From Myxococcus stipitatus (lineage in GTDB: Bacteria > Myxococcota > Myxococcia > Myxococcales > Myxococcaceae): a stretch of 64,000 nucleotides of DNA. Shown here one piece after another: positions 56,203-64,000 of the stretch (position 1 is the stretch's first letter; every line of letters begins with the position of its first letter). The stretch is from the NCBI RefSeq assembly GCF_021412625.1, contig NZ_JAKCFI010000003.1:124001-188000 (forward strand). The letters run 5' to 3'. The position numbers were made by a program, and so were the translations under genes. The notes beneath the pieces are model-generated. The model was not told where the DNA came from. It saw only the letters and a program-made list of their open reading frames with translations, and searched no databases.

Positions 56203-58301
56203 GTTCCACGTGAGACATGCGGGCCTCGGTCCTCGACCCGTGCTCGCGAAGCAGCTCACCGCCACGCATCCCGTTCCACGTGGAACAGGCCGAGCACGAC
56301 CACGCGGCGATGACGAGCGCAGCCAGCAAGGGTCTCGAACCGAGCCCATCGACAGCCGCGCCCCCCTGCTTCCCGTTCCACGTGGAACACGACTCAACGA
56401 CCGCGCGCCCCCGTGGCGATGGCGAGCGCATCCACCTGGAGTTGTGAAGCGAGAGTCAGCGGCACCAGCTCGCCACCCGTTCCACGTGGAACACGGCTCG
56501 ACCATCGCCAGCGTCATCACGGCCAAGCTCATCGGGGTCTCGCGCCATGCCCATACGTGGCCGCATGCCGGACCTTCGATGACCACTCACGACGATTCCC
56601 ACGTTCCACGTGGAACACGATTCGACCGCCATCGGCACAGCATCGAAGGTTCGCGCGCACGTACGCGCGACACGTCCATCCGTGGTCCCGAACCGCGTCC
56701 ATCCACGACCTCTTCGTCGCGCGTCCTGTTCCACGTGGAACACGGCTCGCCGCCGCCGACACCGCACCGAAGGTTCGCGCATCGGGCTCTCGCGACACGT
56801 CTATCCGTGGTCGCGAACCGCGCCCATCAACGAGCGTTCCCACGTTCCACGTGGAACACCGTTCGACCTCCGTCGGCATCTTCATGAACGCGTGGATGGA
56901 CATGCGCGCCACGTCCATCCGTGGTCGCGAACCGCGCCCATCAACGAGCGTCCCCCACGTTCCACGTGGAACGCCCCACCGCATCTCGACGAGGCGTCGA
57001 CTTCTCGAACTGGGGGCGCGAAGCGGGCATCGGCACGGTCCCATCGCGCTTTGCGTTCCACGTGGAACGCGGCGCGACGACCGCGACACGGCATCGCGGA
57101 CCATGCGTACCGGGTTCGCTCGGTATGCACATCCGTAGTGGCGACCGCGTCCACCAACGACCGCTCCACCATGCGCCCCACGTTCCACGTGGAACGCGGC
57201 TCGGCCTCCGTCGGCATCTTCATGACCGCGTAGCGGGGGTTCGCGCGGCATGCGCATCCGTGGTGTCGACCGCGCCCATCAACGGCCGCTCTCCACGTTC
57301 CACGTGGAACGCGGAGCAATCACCGCCGCCATCTTCACGACCACGTGCCTGGAGTCTCGCGGCATGCCCATCCGCGGTGGCACCGTGCCCATCAACGGCC
57401 GCTCTCCACGTTCCACGTGGAACGCGGAGCAACCGCCGCCGACATCTTCATGACCGCGTGCACGGGTTCGCGCGGCATGCCCATCCGTGGTGGCGACCGT
57501 GCCCATCAACTGCTGTTCTCCACGTTCCACGAGGAACGCGGCTCGACCGTCGTCGGCATCTTCTCGACCGCGTGCACGGGTTCGCGCGGCATGCCCATCC
57601 GTGGTGGCGATCATGCCCGTCAACGATCGTTCCCAAGTTCCACGTGGAACGCGAATCGACCATGCCGGCATCTGCGCGCGCATGCGCAGAGCTTCGGACG
57701 GCATGCCCATCCGTGGCCGTGAACCGCGTCCAGCGACGACCGCTCCACCACGCTCCCGTTCCACGTGGAACACGACTCGACCCGCGCCGGCATCACCGGG
57801 GCCATGTGCATCGGGTCTCGTGACACGTCCATCCACCACCACGAACTGGACCGCAGGCGTGGTCAGCGCGTTCCACGTGGAACACGACTCGACCCGTGCC
57901 GGCATCACCGGGGCCACGTGCTCCTGTTTCCGTGACACGTCCATCCATCACCACGAACCGGACCGCGCGGTCGTGGTCAGCGAGTTCCACGTGGAACTCG
58001 CCGGCCTCGCCTCAACCGGGCGTCGACTTCTCGTTGGTGGTCGCGAAGCGAGCGCGGCATCACCTGAACCCACGCGTCGTTCCCCCCCACCCCATCCGGC
58101 ATCACCCAGGTTTCAGTTCCACGTGGAACGCGGCGACGCCGACCGACATCGGGCGACCTCGGCTCTAGTCCCTGGTCGCGGAGCAACCTCACCACTGGAC
58201 CTCCGGTTCCACGTGAACCGTGGCGGGGCAGTCATCCGGACATCACCCCATCCAGGGACCTCATCCGGTGTGGCCTCCGGCCTTCGCGTTCCACGTGGAA
58301 C
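56203..58301. repeat. parS: core parS array
   Basis: Twenty sites at 56203, 56273, 56375, 56479, 56603, 56728, 56844, 56959, 57055, 57182, 57297, 57410, 57524, 57637, 57758, 57870, 57984, 58116, 58206 and 58288. Seventeen are the perfect 14-bp palindrome GTTCCACGTGGAAC; 56203 (GTTCCACGTGAGAC), 57524 (GTTCCACGAGGAAC) and 58206 (GTTCCACGTGAACC) deviate. From 56844 to 57984 the spacing is mostly 112-115 bp, and the DNA between sites is also similar from unit to unit, so this is a true tandem array. It is the ParB loading region; the many short frames reading FHVERG and VPRGTR across it are artefacts of the repeat. Confidence 0.95.
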
Positions 58302-58667
58302 GCGTCGCGGGTCGTGGACCACGCGAAGGTGCACGCCAACGCATCAGTTCGCCGCATCGGGTCCGGTCCGAACTCGTGTCGCGCGCTTCCTCGCGCCGCC
58401 CCACTCCGCGACGTCTTCCTCGCCGGCCATCTCTAGCCGCCGTCAAGACCGCTCCCATCCCGGCGTCACCCGCCTCCGCTGATGCCGGTGGTCGCCCTCA
58501 TCGATGACGTCATCCACCTCGGACGCGCGAACCGAGCACTCACCACCACGCGGCACCGAACCGCGAGGAACGACCCCACCACCCTGACCGATGCGCCGGC
58601 TCCCTCCCGCGTGACGCCTTCGGGCCTCGTCGCTGGGTTGCTCGCGGCCGGATGGACTCCGGTTCTC

Positions 58668-58681
58668 GTTCCACGTGGAAC
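58668..58681. repeat. parS: outlying parS site (perfect)
   Basis: GTTCCACGTGGAAC, 380 bp from the previous site and 401 bp from the next, outside the regular array. Confidence 0.9.
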
Positions 58682-59068
58682 ACGGTGCGGGCGCGCACCG
58701 GTTCGCGACTCCTCATCCGAATCCGAAGGCAGAGGTCGCTCCGCTCAACACGGCGCCCCCTGGGCAAGGCTGCTCGACTTCCACCAGACCTGTGAGCCAG
58801 AGGTCCGTGGTCAGCTCACGGGAATCCTTCTTCGGCGAGTCGTCGACATCCGGAGTCGACCGGTCCCCAACCATCACGCCCCGGTACGGGTTGGCGATGG
58901 GGCGGGACAGCGACATCGCTGCGACGGTCCAGTCCTCCAGACCAGGTCCATGCGCCGCGTCCGCATGGTTCCTGGAGGTCGAGGTCTGCGCGGCGATACG
59001 GCTGCAGGTGCTTCAGTCCTCAACCCGCCCCCCACGCCGCTCGCCCCGGTTCCAGAAGACGCGTTCCC

Positions 59069-59082
59069 GTTCCACGTGAAAC
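59069..59082. repeat. parS: outlying parS-like site (one mismatch)
   Basis: GTTCCACGTGAAAC. It lies 27 bp before the first direct-repeat doublet. Confidence 0.75.
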
Positions 59083-59108
59083 CGCGCGCCGCCAGGGACC
59101 CACGAACC

Positions 59109-59214
59109 CGTGTGGACATGGGCGCTCTCCGCATCGCGATGTCACGCCGCCCAGGTGGAGGAACAGGCACAGCAACTTGCGTGTGGACACGGGCGCTCTC
59201 CGCATCGCGATGTC
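59109..59214. repeat. direct-repeat doublet A
   Basis: Two 35-bp copies (59109-59143 and 59180-59214) with one mismatch, period 71. Each contains the palindrome CATCGCGATG and GACAT/ATGTC ends (first copy). The spacer between copies is unique. Confidence 0.75.
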
Positions 59215-59340
59215 GCGGCAACGCGAATGCGGCTTGGGGGAGGCGGGAGCGGGCTCTCGCTGAGCAGTCGCTCCTGGGCATCCGTCCGCACAGCCGTGAT
59301 TCAACCCATGCGTGCATGCGGCCCACCGAACCCAGGGGCT

Positions 59341-59358
59341 GTTCCACCACCGTGGAAC
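59341..59358. repeat. split parS-like site with 4-bp insertion
   Basis: GTTCCAC-CACC-GTGGAAC: both 7-bp half-sites are perfect but moved apart by four bases. A ParB dimer reading one 14-bp palindrome should not bind normally, so this is probably a broken site. Confidence 0.55.
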
Positions 59359-59603
59359 CTCTTCCGGCGACACAACGCTCCGGCGACACCGCGAGTCCGC
59401 ATGACCACACGAAACCTGGGGAGAGGCGCCACCTCGCACGGCCGGACCCCGGCCCACCAGGCTTCGCCGACAGCGCACAGGCTGGCGTGCGCACCATGGG
59501 AACAGGGGAGACGGCCCAGCCCGCACGCTCATCCGCGCAACTCGCGACGGCTCGCCGGGCAGGCTCGATGCCGACCTGCTCGGCCTCCCCATCAAAAAGC
59601 AGG

Positions 59604-59709
59604 AGTCACCTCGGCGCCGCGAGATGAAGTGACGACGGGAGGCTCTCCTCGCCGCCGGCTTCGCGCCCACGCAAGTCACCTCGGCGCCGCGAGATGAAGT
59701 GACGACGGG
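59604..59709. repeat. direct-repeat doublet B
   Basis: Two identical 36-bp copies (59604-59639 and 59674-59709), period 70. Each copy starts GTCAC and contains GTGAC 24 bp on, with CTCG/CGAG arms inside, so it can fold as a hairpin. Confidence 0.8.
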
Positions 59710-60117
59710 GCCTCGGCAGGCAACCGGGCGCTGACGCGACGAGCTTGCGCCGCCCCCCCCGAGCCCTCGCCATCCGACGCGCCTCGATTCGCGTCGCATG
59801 CCTGGACCACCGGCCAGCCGAGCGCTCGCGCATCACCACGAACGGGAGCCTGGCCCACAACCGTGACGCCGCATGTTCGTCGAGCCCCCGAGAACGGAGC
59901 ACCTGCAGCGCCGAACCGCATCCACCATCACGCAGCCGATGAGGACGCCGCGCCATGCGGGGTACAGCGCGCGGACGCGTCTCCACCGAAAGGGCACGGC
60001 GCCCCCCGACGACCGGAGCTCCAACCTGGCACTGGCGAGAGCCTGACTCCGCACCCCGATGGTCCGCGGCGAGCCCGACACGCCCCTCCCCCTATCGACT
60101 GTTGGCGAGATTTCCTC

Positions 60118-60229
60118 CGTCTCCGTGCATCGCGGCTCGGCACTCCACCCGTCACCCGCGCAGCCAGTCGCCGCGCGCCACCTTCACCTCGTCTCCGTGC
60201 ATCGCGGTTCGGCACTCCGCCCGTCACCC
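60118..60229. repeat. direct-repeat doublet C
   Basis: Two 40-bp copies (60118-60157 and 60190-60229), 38 of 40 identical, period 72; each includes GTGCATCGCGG and GGCACTCC. Confidence 0.8.
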
Positions 60230-60288
60230 CGCGCAATGCGGATTCGTCGTAGGTCATCACGTTCGCTGCCCACGGCGACACACGGCAC

Positions 60289-60390
60289 CGCATCACGAGC
60301 ACGAAGCAGCCTCCCCACACCACCCGCACGCTTGAGGAGACGCCTGCTGGCGAGGCATCGCATCGCGAGCGCGAAGCAGCATCCCCACAT
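60289..60390. repeat. direct-repeat doublet D
   Basis: Two 32-bp copies (60289-60320 and 60359-60390), 28 of 32 identical, period 70; shared core CGCATCRCGAGCRCGAAGC. Confidence 0.75.
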
Positions 60391-60583
60391 CGCGGCGCTC
60401 CAGTGCGGACCTCTCAGGGACACTCACCCCACCAGAGACTCTCCCGACCGCTCGTCCCTCCGGTCGCTCGAAGTGACTGGCCGCATCCAACCGGGCAGTC
60501 CTTCACGCGAGGACTCAACCGGACTCGCTCGGCCTCGGCTCCGAGCCATCGCCTCGCCGCCACCTCGAGAGACCACGACACGA

Positions 60584-60689
60584 GCGATGGGCCACGGATT
60601 CGCGAAGCCCCCAAGTCCATCCGAACACGCGCGCCCGCCCCTCATGCGCCCGCACCACGTGCGATGACCCACGGATTCGCGAAGTCCCC
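60584..60689. repeat. direct-repeat doublet E
   Basis: Two 29-bp copies (60584-60612 and 60661-60689), 26 of 29 identical, period 77; shared core CCACGGATTCGCGAAG. This doublet has the longest spacer. Confidence 0.7.
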
Positions 60690-60860
60690 TCAGCGCATCC
60701 GCGACGCACCTCGGGCCGCGAACGAGGCCCGCCCTCTTCGACACTCCGCTGAAAGCGAGCTGCCCCACGCGCTCCCGAAGCCATGGGCCTTGCCCGCTCG
60801 CCCCCAGTTCCGCCGTCTCAGCCTCGCGAAGCCATCCGCATCGAAACCGCGGCCACTCAC

Positions 60861-61145
60861 ATGGCGGCCGAGCAAGCAGGCCGCTACTTCGTTTCCGTCG
60901 GCAACCATCCGACCGTGGCACCGCCTCGCTGTCAGTCCAGGGGGCCACGTCGCGACACAACCATCACCCCTCAGCACGGAGTCCCCCATGCGCCCTGCCC
61001 GTCCTCTTCGTGGTCACTGCCTCCAGTCCACCTCGTGCATGGCGTGCTGCCCCTGGCCTGGAACGACTCCGTCACGCTCCCGCTCCGCGTCGATGCCGCG
61101 AGCGGTCCTCGCTCCGTCCACATCGAGCAGGGAGAGGGCAGATGA
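60861..61145 (+). CDS. possible small coupled gene
   Basis: About 94 residues from ATG 60861 (MAAEQAGRYFVSVGNHPTVA) or longer from 60783. The last 35 codons (VHLVHGVLPLAWNDSVTLPL ...) have strong third-position GC bias and the TGA (61143-61145) overlaps the next ATG (61142) as ATGA, the usual coupling style. The first half looks less coding-like. No family. This is the weakest of the gene calls here. Confidence 0.35.
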   Translation: MAAEQAGRYFVSVGNHPTVAPPRCQSRGPRRDTTITPQHGVPHAPCPSSSWSLPPVHLVHGVLPLAWNDSVTLPLRVDAASGPRSVHIEQGEGR

Positions 61146-61762
61146 TTGAGGCGTCCGACCCGGAGTCGTTGAACGGATACCTGTCGACGGACGCGAGGCA
61201 CCGGCTCTCGGATTGGGTCTGGGGCCTGTCACGCTGGGGCAAACGTCCGCTGGTGCTCGCGGCGTTCGCCGTCGCCGAGCCCGCGCTCCTGTCCTGGAAA
61301 CAGGGCGTGCCCCAGGACGAGAAATGGCAGCGTGTGTTCGCCCGCGCCACCATCGCCGAGCACGCCTTCGCCGCGCTGAAGGACTGGTTGCACCACCCCT
61401 CCGAGCACACCGAGCGCGCACTCACCACCCACCACGCGCGGCTGAGAGAGCACGTCGCCGCCGCGGCGCGCGCCGCCGAGGAGTCCTCCGGCTCCCGGTC
61501 CGTGTGCGAGCGCAGGAATCGCTGCGCCGGAGCGGGCCGCGTGATTCTCGCCGCGCTCGACGCCGCGCTGTGGAACGCGACCGCCGCAACCGATGGGCTC
61601 ACCGACGAGGCGGAACGTCAGGCCATCGAGAGCACGGGCCCCGCGCTGGAGACCTGGACCGCCGTTCGCGAGTACCTCGCGTGCACACCGGGCACCGCCG
61701 AGTCCGCGCTCCGTCAGGTCATCCGTGACGCGATGCTCGCGCCGCCTCCGGCTCCAACGTGA
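61142..61762 (+). CDS. helical hypothetical protein
   Basis: 206 residues, no family or signal. Mostly amphipathic helix: RHRLSDWVWGLSRWGKRPLV, KWQRVFARATIAEHAFAALK, DWLHHPSEHTERALTTHHAR, LREHVAAAARAAEES. GGGAGAGGG lies directly before ATG 61142. It is the first gene right of the centromere region and is followed by a hairpin shared with the convergent VOC gene. Confidence 0.7.
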   Translation: MIEASDPESLNGYLSTDARHRLSDWVWGLSRWGKRPLVLAAFAVAEPALLSWKQGVPQDEKWQRVFARATIAEHAFAALKDWLHHPSEHTERALTTHHARLREHVAAAARAAEESSGSRSVCERRNRCAGAGRVILAALDAALWNATAATDGLTDEAERQAIESTGPALETWTAVREYLACTPGTAESALRQVIRDAMLAPPPAPT

Positions 61763-61764
61763 AT

Positions 61765-61799
61765 CACGCGCGGGCCCGAAAAATCGGCTCGGGCGCGTG
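61765..61799. terminator. shared terminator hairpin between convergent genes
   Basis: CACGCGC pairs with GCGCGTG and CCGA with TCGG, with a 4-nt bulge and an A-rich loop (GAAAAATCG area), placed between stops at 61762 and 61803. Confidence 0.6.
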
Positions 61800-61802
61800 T
61801 GT

Positions 61803-62195
61803 TCAGCGCGCCCAGGTCCCCTGGTAGAGGACCACGCGATAGCCATCCGGGTCCTCGAACGTCACGCCGCTCGTGTCCCAGTACGGATTGCGCGAGCGCA
61901 CCGGCGCGAACCCCGCGCGCTTCATGCGGCGCACCCGTGCCTCCCACTCCGCGCGGTCCGGGAGATAGAAGACGAGCAGGTTCTCCTCCGACGGCGCGCG
62001 CGGCGCGGCGTGTCCGCGCTCCACCGTGAACTCCAGGTGGTACGGCCCGCCGCGCTGCCCGAGCATCACGCCATCGAAGCCCGCGTGGTCCTCGAAACCT
62101 CCCTGCAGCTCGAAGCCCAATCCCTCTCGATAGAACCGCACCACCTCCGCGAGACTCCGCGTCGGCCGCGCCACCCGCAGCTTCACCCCGTCCAT
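61803..62195 (-). CDS. VOC-family (glyoxalase/bleomycin-resistance fold) protein
   Basis: 130 residues. Two beta-alpha-beta-beta-beta units: VKLRVARPTRSLAEVVRFYR with GFELQGGFEDHAGFDGVM and HLEFTVERG; then NLLVFYLPDRAEWEARVRRM with GFAPVRSRNPYWDTSGVTFE and DPDGYRVVLYQ (metal-ligand Glu/His style). Single-domain dioxygenase/lyase-like protein; substrate unknown. AGAGGAGG lies before ATG 62195, a strong site. Convergent with the helical gene. Confidence 0.87.
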   Translation of the reverse strand: MDGVKLRVARPTRSLAEVVRFYREGLGFELQGGFEDHAGFDGVMLGQRGGPYHLEFTVERGHAAPRAPSEENLLVFYLPDRAEWEARVRRMKRAGFAPVRSRNPYWDTSGVTFEDPDGYRVVLYQGTWAR

Positions 62196-62499
62196 TCGCC
62201 TCCTCTCCGGTGTCGTGCCCCGGGAGCACCTCGCGCCCATGACACCCGCTCGACCTCACTCGCACATCCGCCCCGCCACCTCGCGCACCGTGACGACGCC
62301 CTGGCGCGAATCCATTCCGTCGTCATCGCCTCACCCGCATTGCCATCCACGGATTCCGGGTGTGCGAAACGCGAAGCCTCGCACCGCGATGCGGGCCATG
62401 CCGTCACGACGTGGCCTCGTGATGTGAGCGTTTGGTAGCATGGAAGGTCTGAGCAGTTGACGGGGCCGCGCCGTCAATTGTGACTGGCATCGCGAACCC
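62196..62499. other. intergenic stretch with an inverted repeat
   Basis: 304 bp between divergent genes, no coding frame seen. TTGACGG and CCGTCAA arms (62457-62477, 7-nt centre) lie 23 bp before ATG 62500, a candidate operator or -35-containing element. No other signal seen. Confidence 0.45.
62457..62477. promoter_or_regulatory. inverted repeat before the ELWxTDGT gene
   Basis: Perfect 7-bp arms around a 7-bp centre, immediately upstream of the start. Confidence 0.4.
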
Positions 62500-64000
62500 A
62501 TGACCCATCCCAAAGTCTTCTCGCTGACAGGCGCGTTGCTCGCGACCTGCGTCGGCGTGGCCTGCGTGGACACCTCCGAGCCCGAGGTGCCCCTCCCCTC
62601 CCCCGCTTCACTCCAGACGCGGACAGGGGCTCTCGCCCTCGGCGCGCCCTATCTGGTGAAGAACCTGGTCGCCGACGAGCCCACGAACGCGACGAGAATC
62701 CCATTCGGCCTCCAGTTCCACACGCTCGGCGCCACCACCTTCTTCGTCTGGGGCGACGCCCTCAATGGGATGGAGCTGTGGAAGACGGATGGGACGCGCG
62801 CTGGGACATCGATGCTACGGGACCTGGCCCCAGGCCCGGCCTCCTCGAGTCCCTCCGACTTCACGTCGCTGGGAGAGCACGTCTACTTCAACGTGGACGG
62901 GGCTCCGCGAAAGGAACTCTGGAGGACGGATGGAACCGTGGAGGGCACCATCCGTGTTGCCTCGGCCGGCGGCATCCTGACCTCCAACGGCTCCACGCTC
63001 TACGTCTTGCAGCCACACGACGAGTTCACGCAGATGACGGGCTTCACGCTCTGGAAGCTCGACGCAACCGGGACAGGGCTGACGAAGGTGTACTCGCAAG
63101 GCGCCGGGTCCTCCTTGAAATACTACTCGACGCCTCCAGCCTCCGCCTGGCTGCGTGAGACGCTGTTCTTCGTCGTCTGGGACAGGGTCTCCGGTAACAC
63201 GCTGTGGAAGACCGACGGAACGCCCGAGGGGACCCAGCGGGTCGTGGACCCTCTTCCCGGCAACACCGACCCGGGCACCGGCATCCAGAAGCTCATCACC
63301 GCGGGAGACTTCGTCTACCTCACGATGGGTGGCTTCGAGGACCGCCACATGGAGCTGTGGCGCACCGACGGAACCCCGGAAGGCACCCTCCAATTGAAGA
63401 CCCGTGAGAGGCTCTATGTCGACGGTCCCAACTTCGCCCCCCTCATGCAGGAGCTCTCCGGGAAGCTCTACTTCACGCAGCCGACCTCCGACGCGGGCAA
63501 CGAGCTCTGGAGCTCGGACGGAACGGTGGCCGGCACGAAGCGGGTCGTCGCCCTGCGCACGGTTCCGGAGGGGTTCAACGACAGCCGCATGTTCTCCCAG
63601 GGGGGACGTCTGTGGTTCAGCCAGAGGGATGCCACGACCCGGCTCAGCCAGGTCTTCGTGAGCGACGGCACCGCCGAAGGCACCTCGCAGGTCACCGGGC
63701 TCGACTCCGCGCAGAGTCGCTCGTCCCTCATCAAGGGCGTGACCCGGGAGGGTGCCTTCTTCATGCGAGCCGGCGACTGGGATGTCTCTCTTTGGAAGAC
63801 GGATGGCACCGAGGCCGGAACCCAGCGGTTGGGCGTGACGTACCCCTTCTCCGATGCCGTCATCGCGCACCCGACCTCGGGGGGACGGCTCTTCTTCAGT
63901 GGCATCCTGGGTCACCTGTGGGCGAGCGATGGCAGCGTCGAGGGGACGGTCGACCTGGCGATTCCCGCCGCCCACACCGGCCTGCCTCCGGAGCAACCCT
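62500..64000 (+). CDS. ELWxTDGT-repeat lipoprotein, right end outside window
   Basis: About 500 residues visible. Lipoprotein signal FSLTGALLATCVGVAC. The body consists of nine or more beta-propeller-like units ending in ELWKTDGTRAGT, ELWRTDGTVEGT, TLWKTDGTPEGT, ELWSSDGTVAGT and similar, each with an internal VYF or LYF strand. Such ELWxxDGTxxGT repeats are common in exported myxobacterial proteins and probably form a seven- or eight-bladed propeller. Function unknown. ATG 62500 has only a weak ribosome-binding site. It continues past 64000. Confidence 0.78.
   Translation, partial: MTHPKVFSLTGALLATCVGVACVDTSEPEVPLPSPASLQTRTGALALGAPYLVKNLVADEPTNATRIPFGLQFHTLGATTFFVWGDALNGMELWKTDGTRAGTSMLRDLAPGPASSSPSDFTSLGEHVYFNVDGAPRKELWRTDGTVEGTIRVASAGGILTSNGSTLYVLQPHDEFTQMTGFTLWKLDATGTGLTKVYSQGAGSSLKYYSTPPASAWLRETLFFVVWDRVSGNTLWKTDGTPEGTQRVVDPLPGNTDPGTGIQKLITAGDFVYLTMGGFEDRHMELWRTDGTPEGTLQLKTRERLYVDGPNFAPLMQELSGKLYFTQPTSDAGNELWSSDGTVAGTKRVVALRTVPEGFNDSRMFSQGGRLWFSQRDATTRLSQVFVSDGTAEGTSQVTGLDSAQSRSSLIKGVTREGAFFMRAGDWDVSLWKTDGTEAGTQRLGVTYPFSDAVIAHPTSGGRLFFSGILGHLWASDGSVEGTVDLAIPAAHTGLPPEQP

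Larger units (their letters stand above)
58302..61141. other. non-coding region right of the parS array
   Basis: About 2.8 kb with no frame I can defend until about 60861. It holds three outlying parS sites and five direct-repeat doublets (listed separately). The frames present are Arg/Pro/Ser-rich and lack third-position GC bias. Confidence 0.6.

Noticed and set aside
55556..56887. Long open frame through the parS array (443 residues)
   Set aside because: It reads FHVERG and VPRGTR again and again, one per parS copy, in more than one frame. This is the palindrome translated, not a protein; there is no ribosome-binding site or codon bias.
59341..59358. Split parS counted as a working site
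   Set aside because: The half-sites are moved four bases apart, which should break recognition of one 14-bp palindrome; listed as a relic.
59109..60689. Repeat-spacer-repeat doublets as small CRISPR arrays
   Set aside because: Repeat and spacer lengths are in CRISPR range, but each doublet has a different repeat, none has more than two copies, and there are no cas genes in the window.

Overview
The window is high-GC DNA (about 70%) from a delta-proteobacterial predator, almost certainly a member of the Myxococcaceae (Myxococcus, Corallococcus, Pyxidicoccus or a close relative). The support is a bactofilin gene directly beside parB and parA, a centromere made of dozens of GTTCCACGTGGAAC parS sites, a DUF2381/serine-threonine-kinase gene pair, a SitA6-like lipoprotein, and an epsA-D exopolysaccharide block. 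From memory, Myxococcus xanthus has the same order (epsE...epsA, then bacM-parB-parA near the chromosome origin), so this is probably the origin-proximal arm.

Layout. 1-4.8 kb: a truncated SitA-like toxin lipoprotein, a CDF metal exporter, an Imm11-type immunity protein, a CPBP protease and a lipoprotein. 4.8-11.3 kb: exopolysaccharide genes, a GT4 on the minus strand and a tightly coupled plus-strand operon (kinase-like protein, GT2, acyltransferase, GH44 hydrolase, WecG-type transferase). 11.3-16.8 kb: an IS66 relic, surface proteins, and a FadR-type regulator/small protein/FAD oxidase operon with a visible operator, divergent from a DJ-1/PfpI gene. 16.8-28.3 kb: small enzymes, a 1673-residue TPR protein with a C39-like protease core, a divergent small beta-rich protein behind a good sigma-54 promoter match, and an FHA sigma-54 activator. 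28.3-45 kb: two Ser/Thr kinases, DUF1152, an ornithine-cyclodeaminase homologue, a secreted toroid/Ig protein with one CxxCH, an ankyrin protein, a ClC channel and an XRE regulator. 45-50 kb: egtB-egtD for ergothioneine, a receiver protein and small proteins. 50-54.1 kb: lipoprotein, bacM, parB, parA and a solitary parS.

54.4-61.1 kb is essentially non-coding and is the most interesting stretch. It has transposase relics on the left, then 27 parS or parS-like sites at about 70-132 bp spacing (mostly near 114 bp), then three outlying sites, then five different direct-repeat doublets, four with a 70-72 bp period and one at 77 bp. The seven leftmost parS copies have all lost the central CpG (CATGTG or CACATG instead of CACGTG), whereas the interior copies are mostly perfect. 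The right end (61.1-64 kb) holds a hypothetical gene, a VOC-fold protein and a lipoprotein of ELWxTDGT repeats cut by the window edge.

Functionally the window joins surface polysaccharide synthesis, several signalling modules and the chromosome segregation centre. ParA and ParB are expected to act on the parS array, and bacM with its lipoprotein partner is co-transcribed with parAB. Family names are from recognition by eye; no database search was run.
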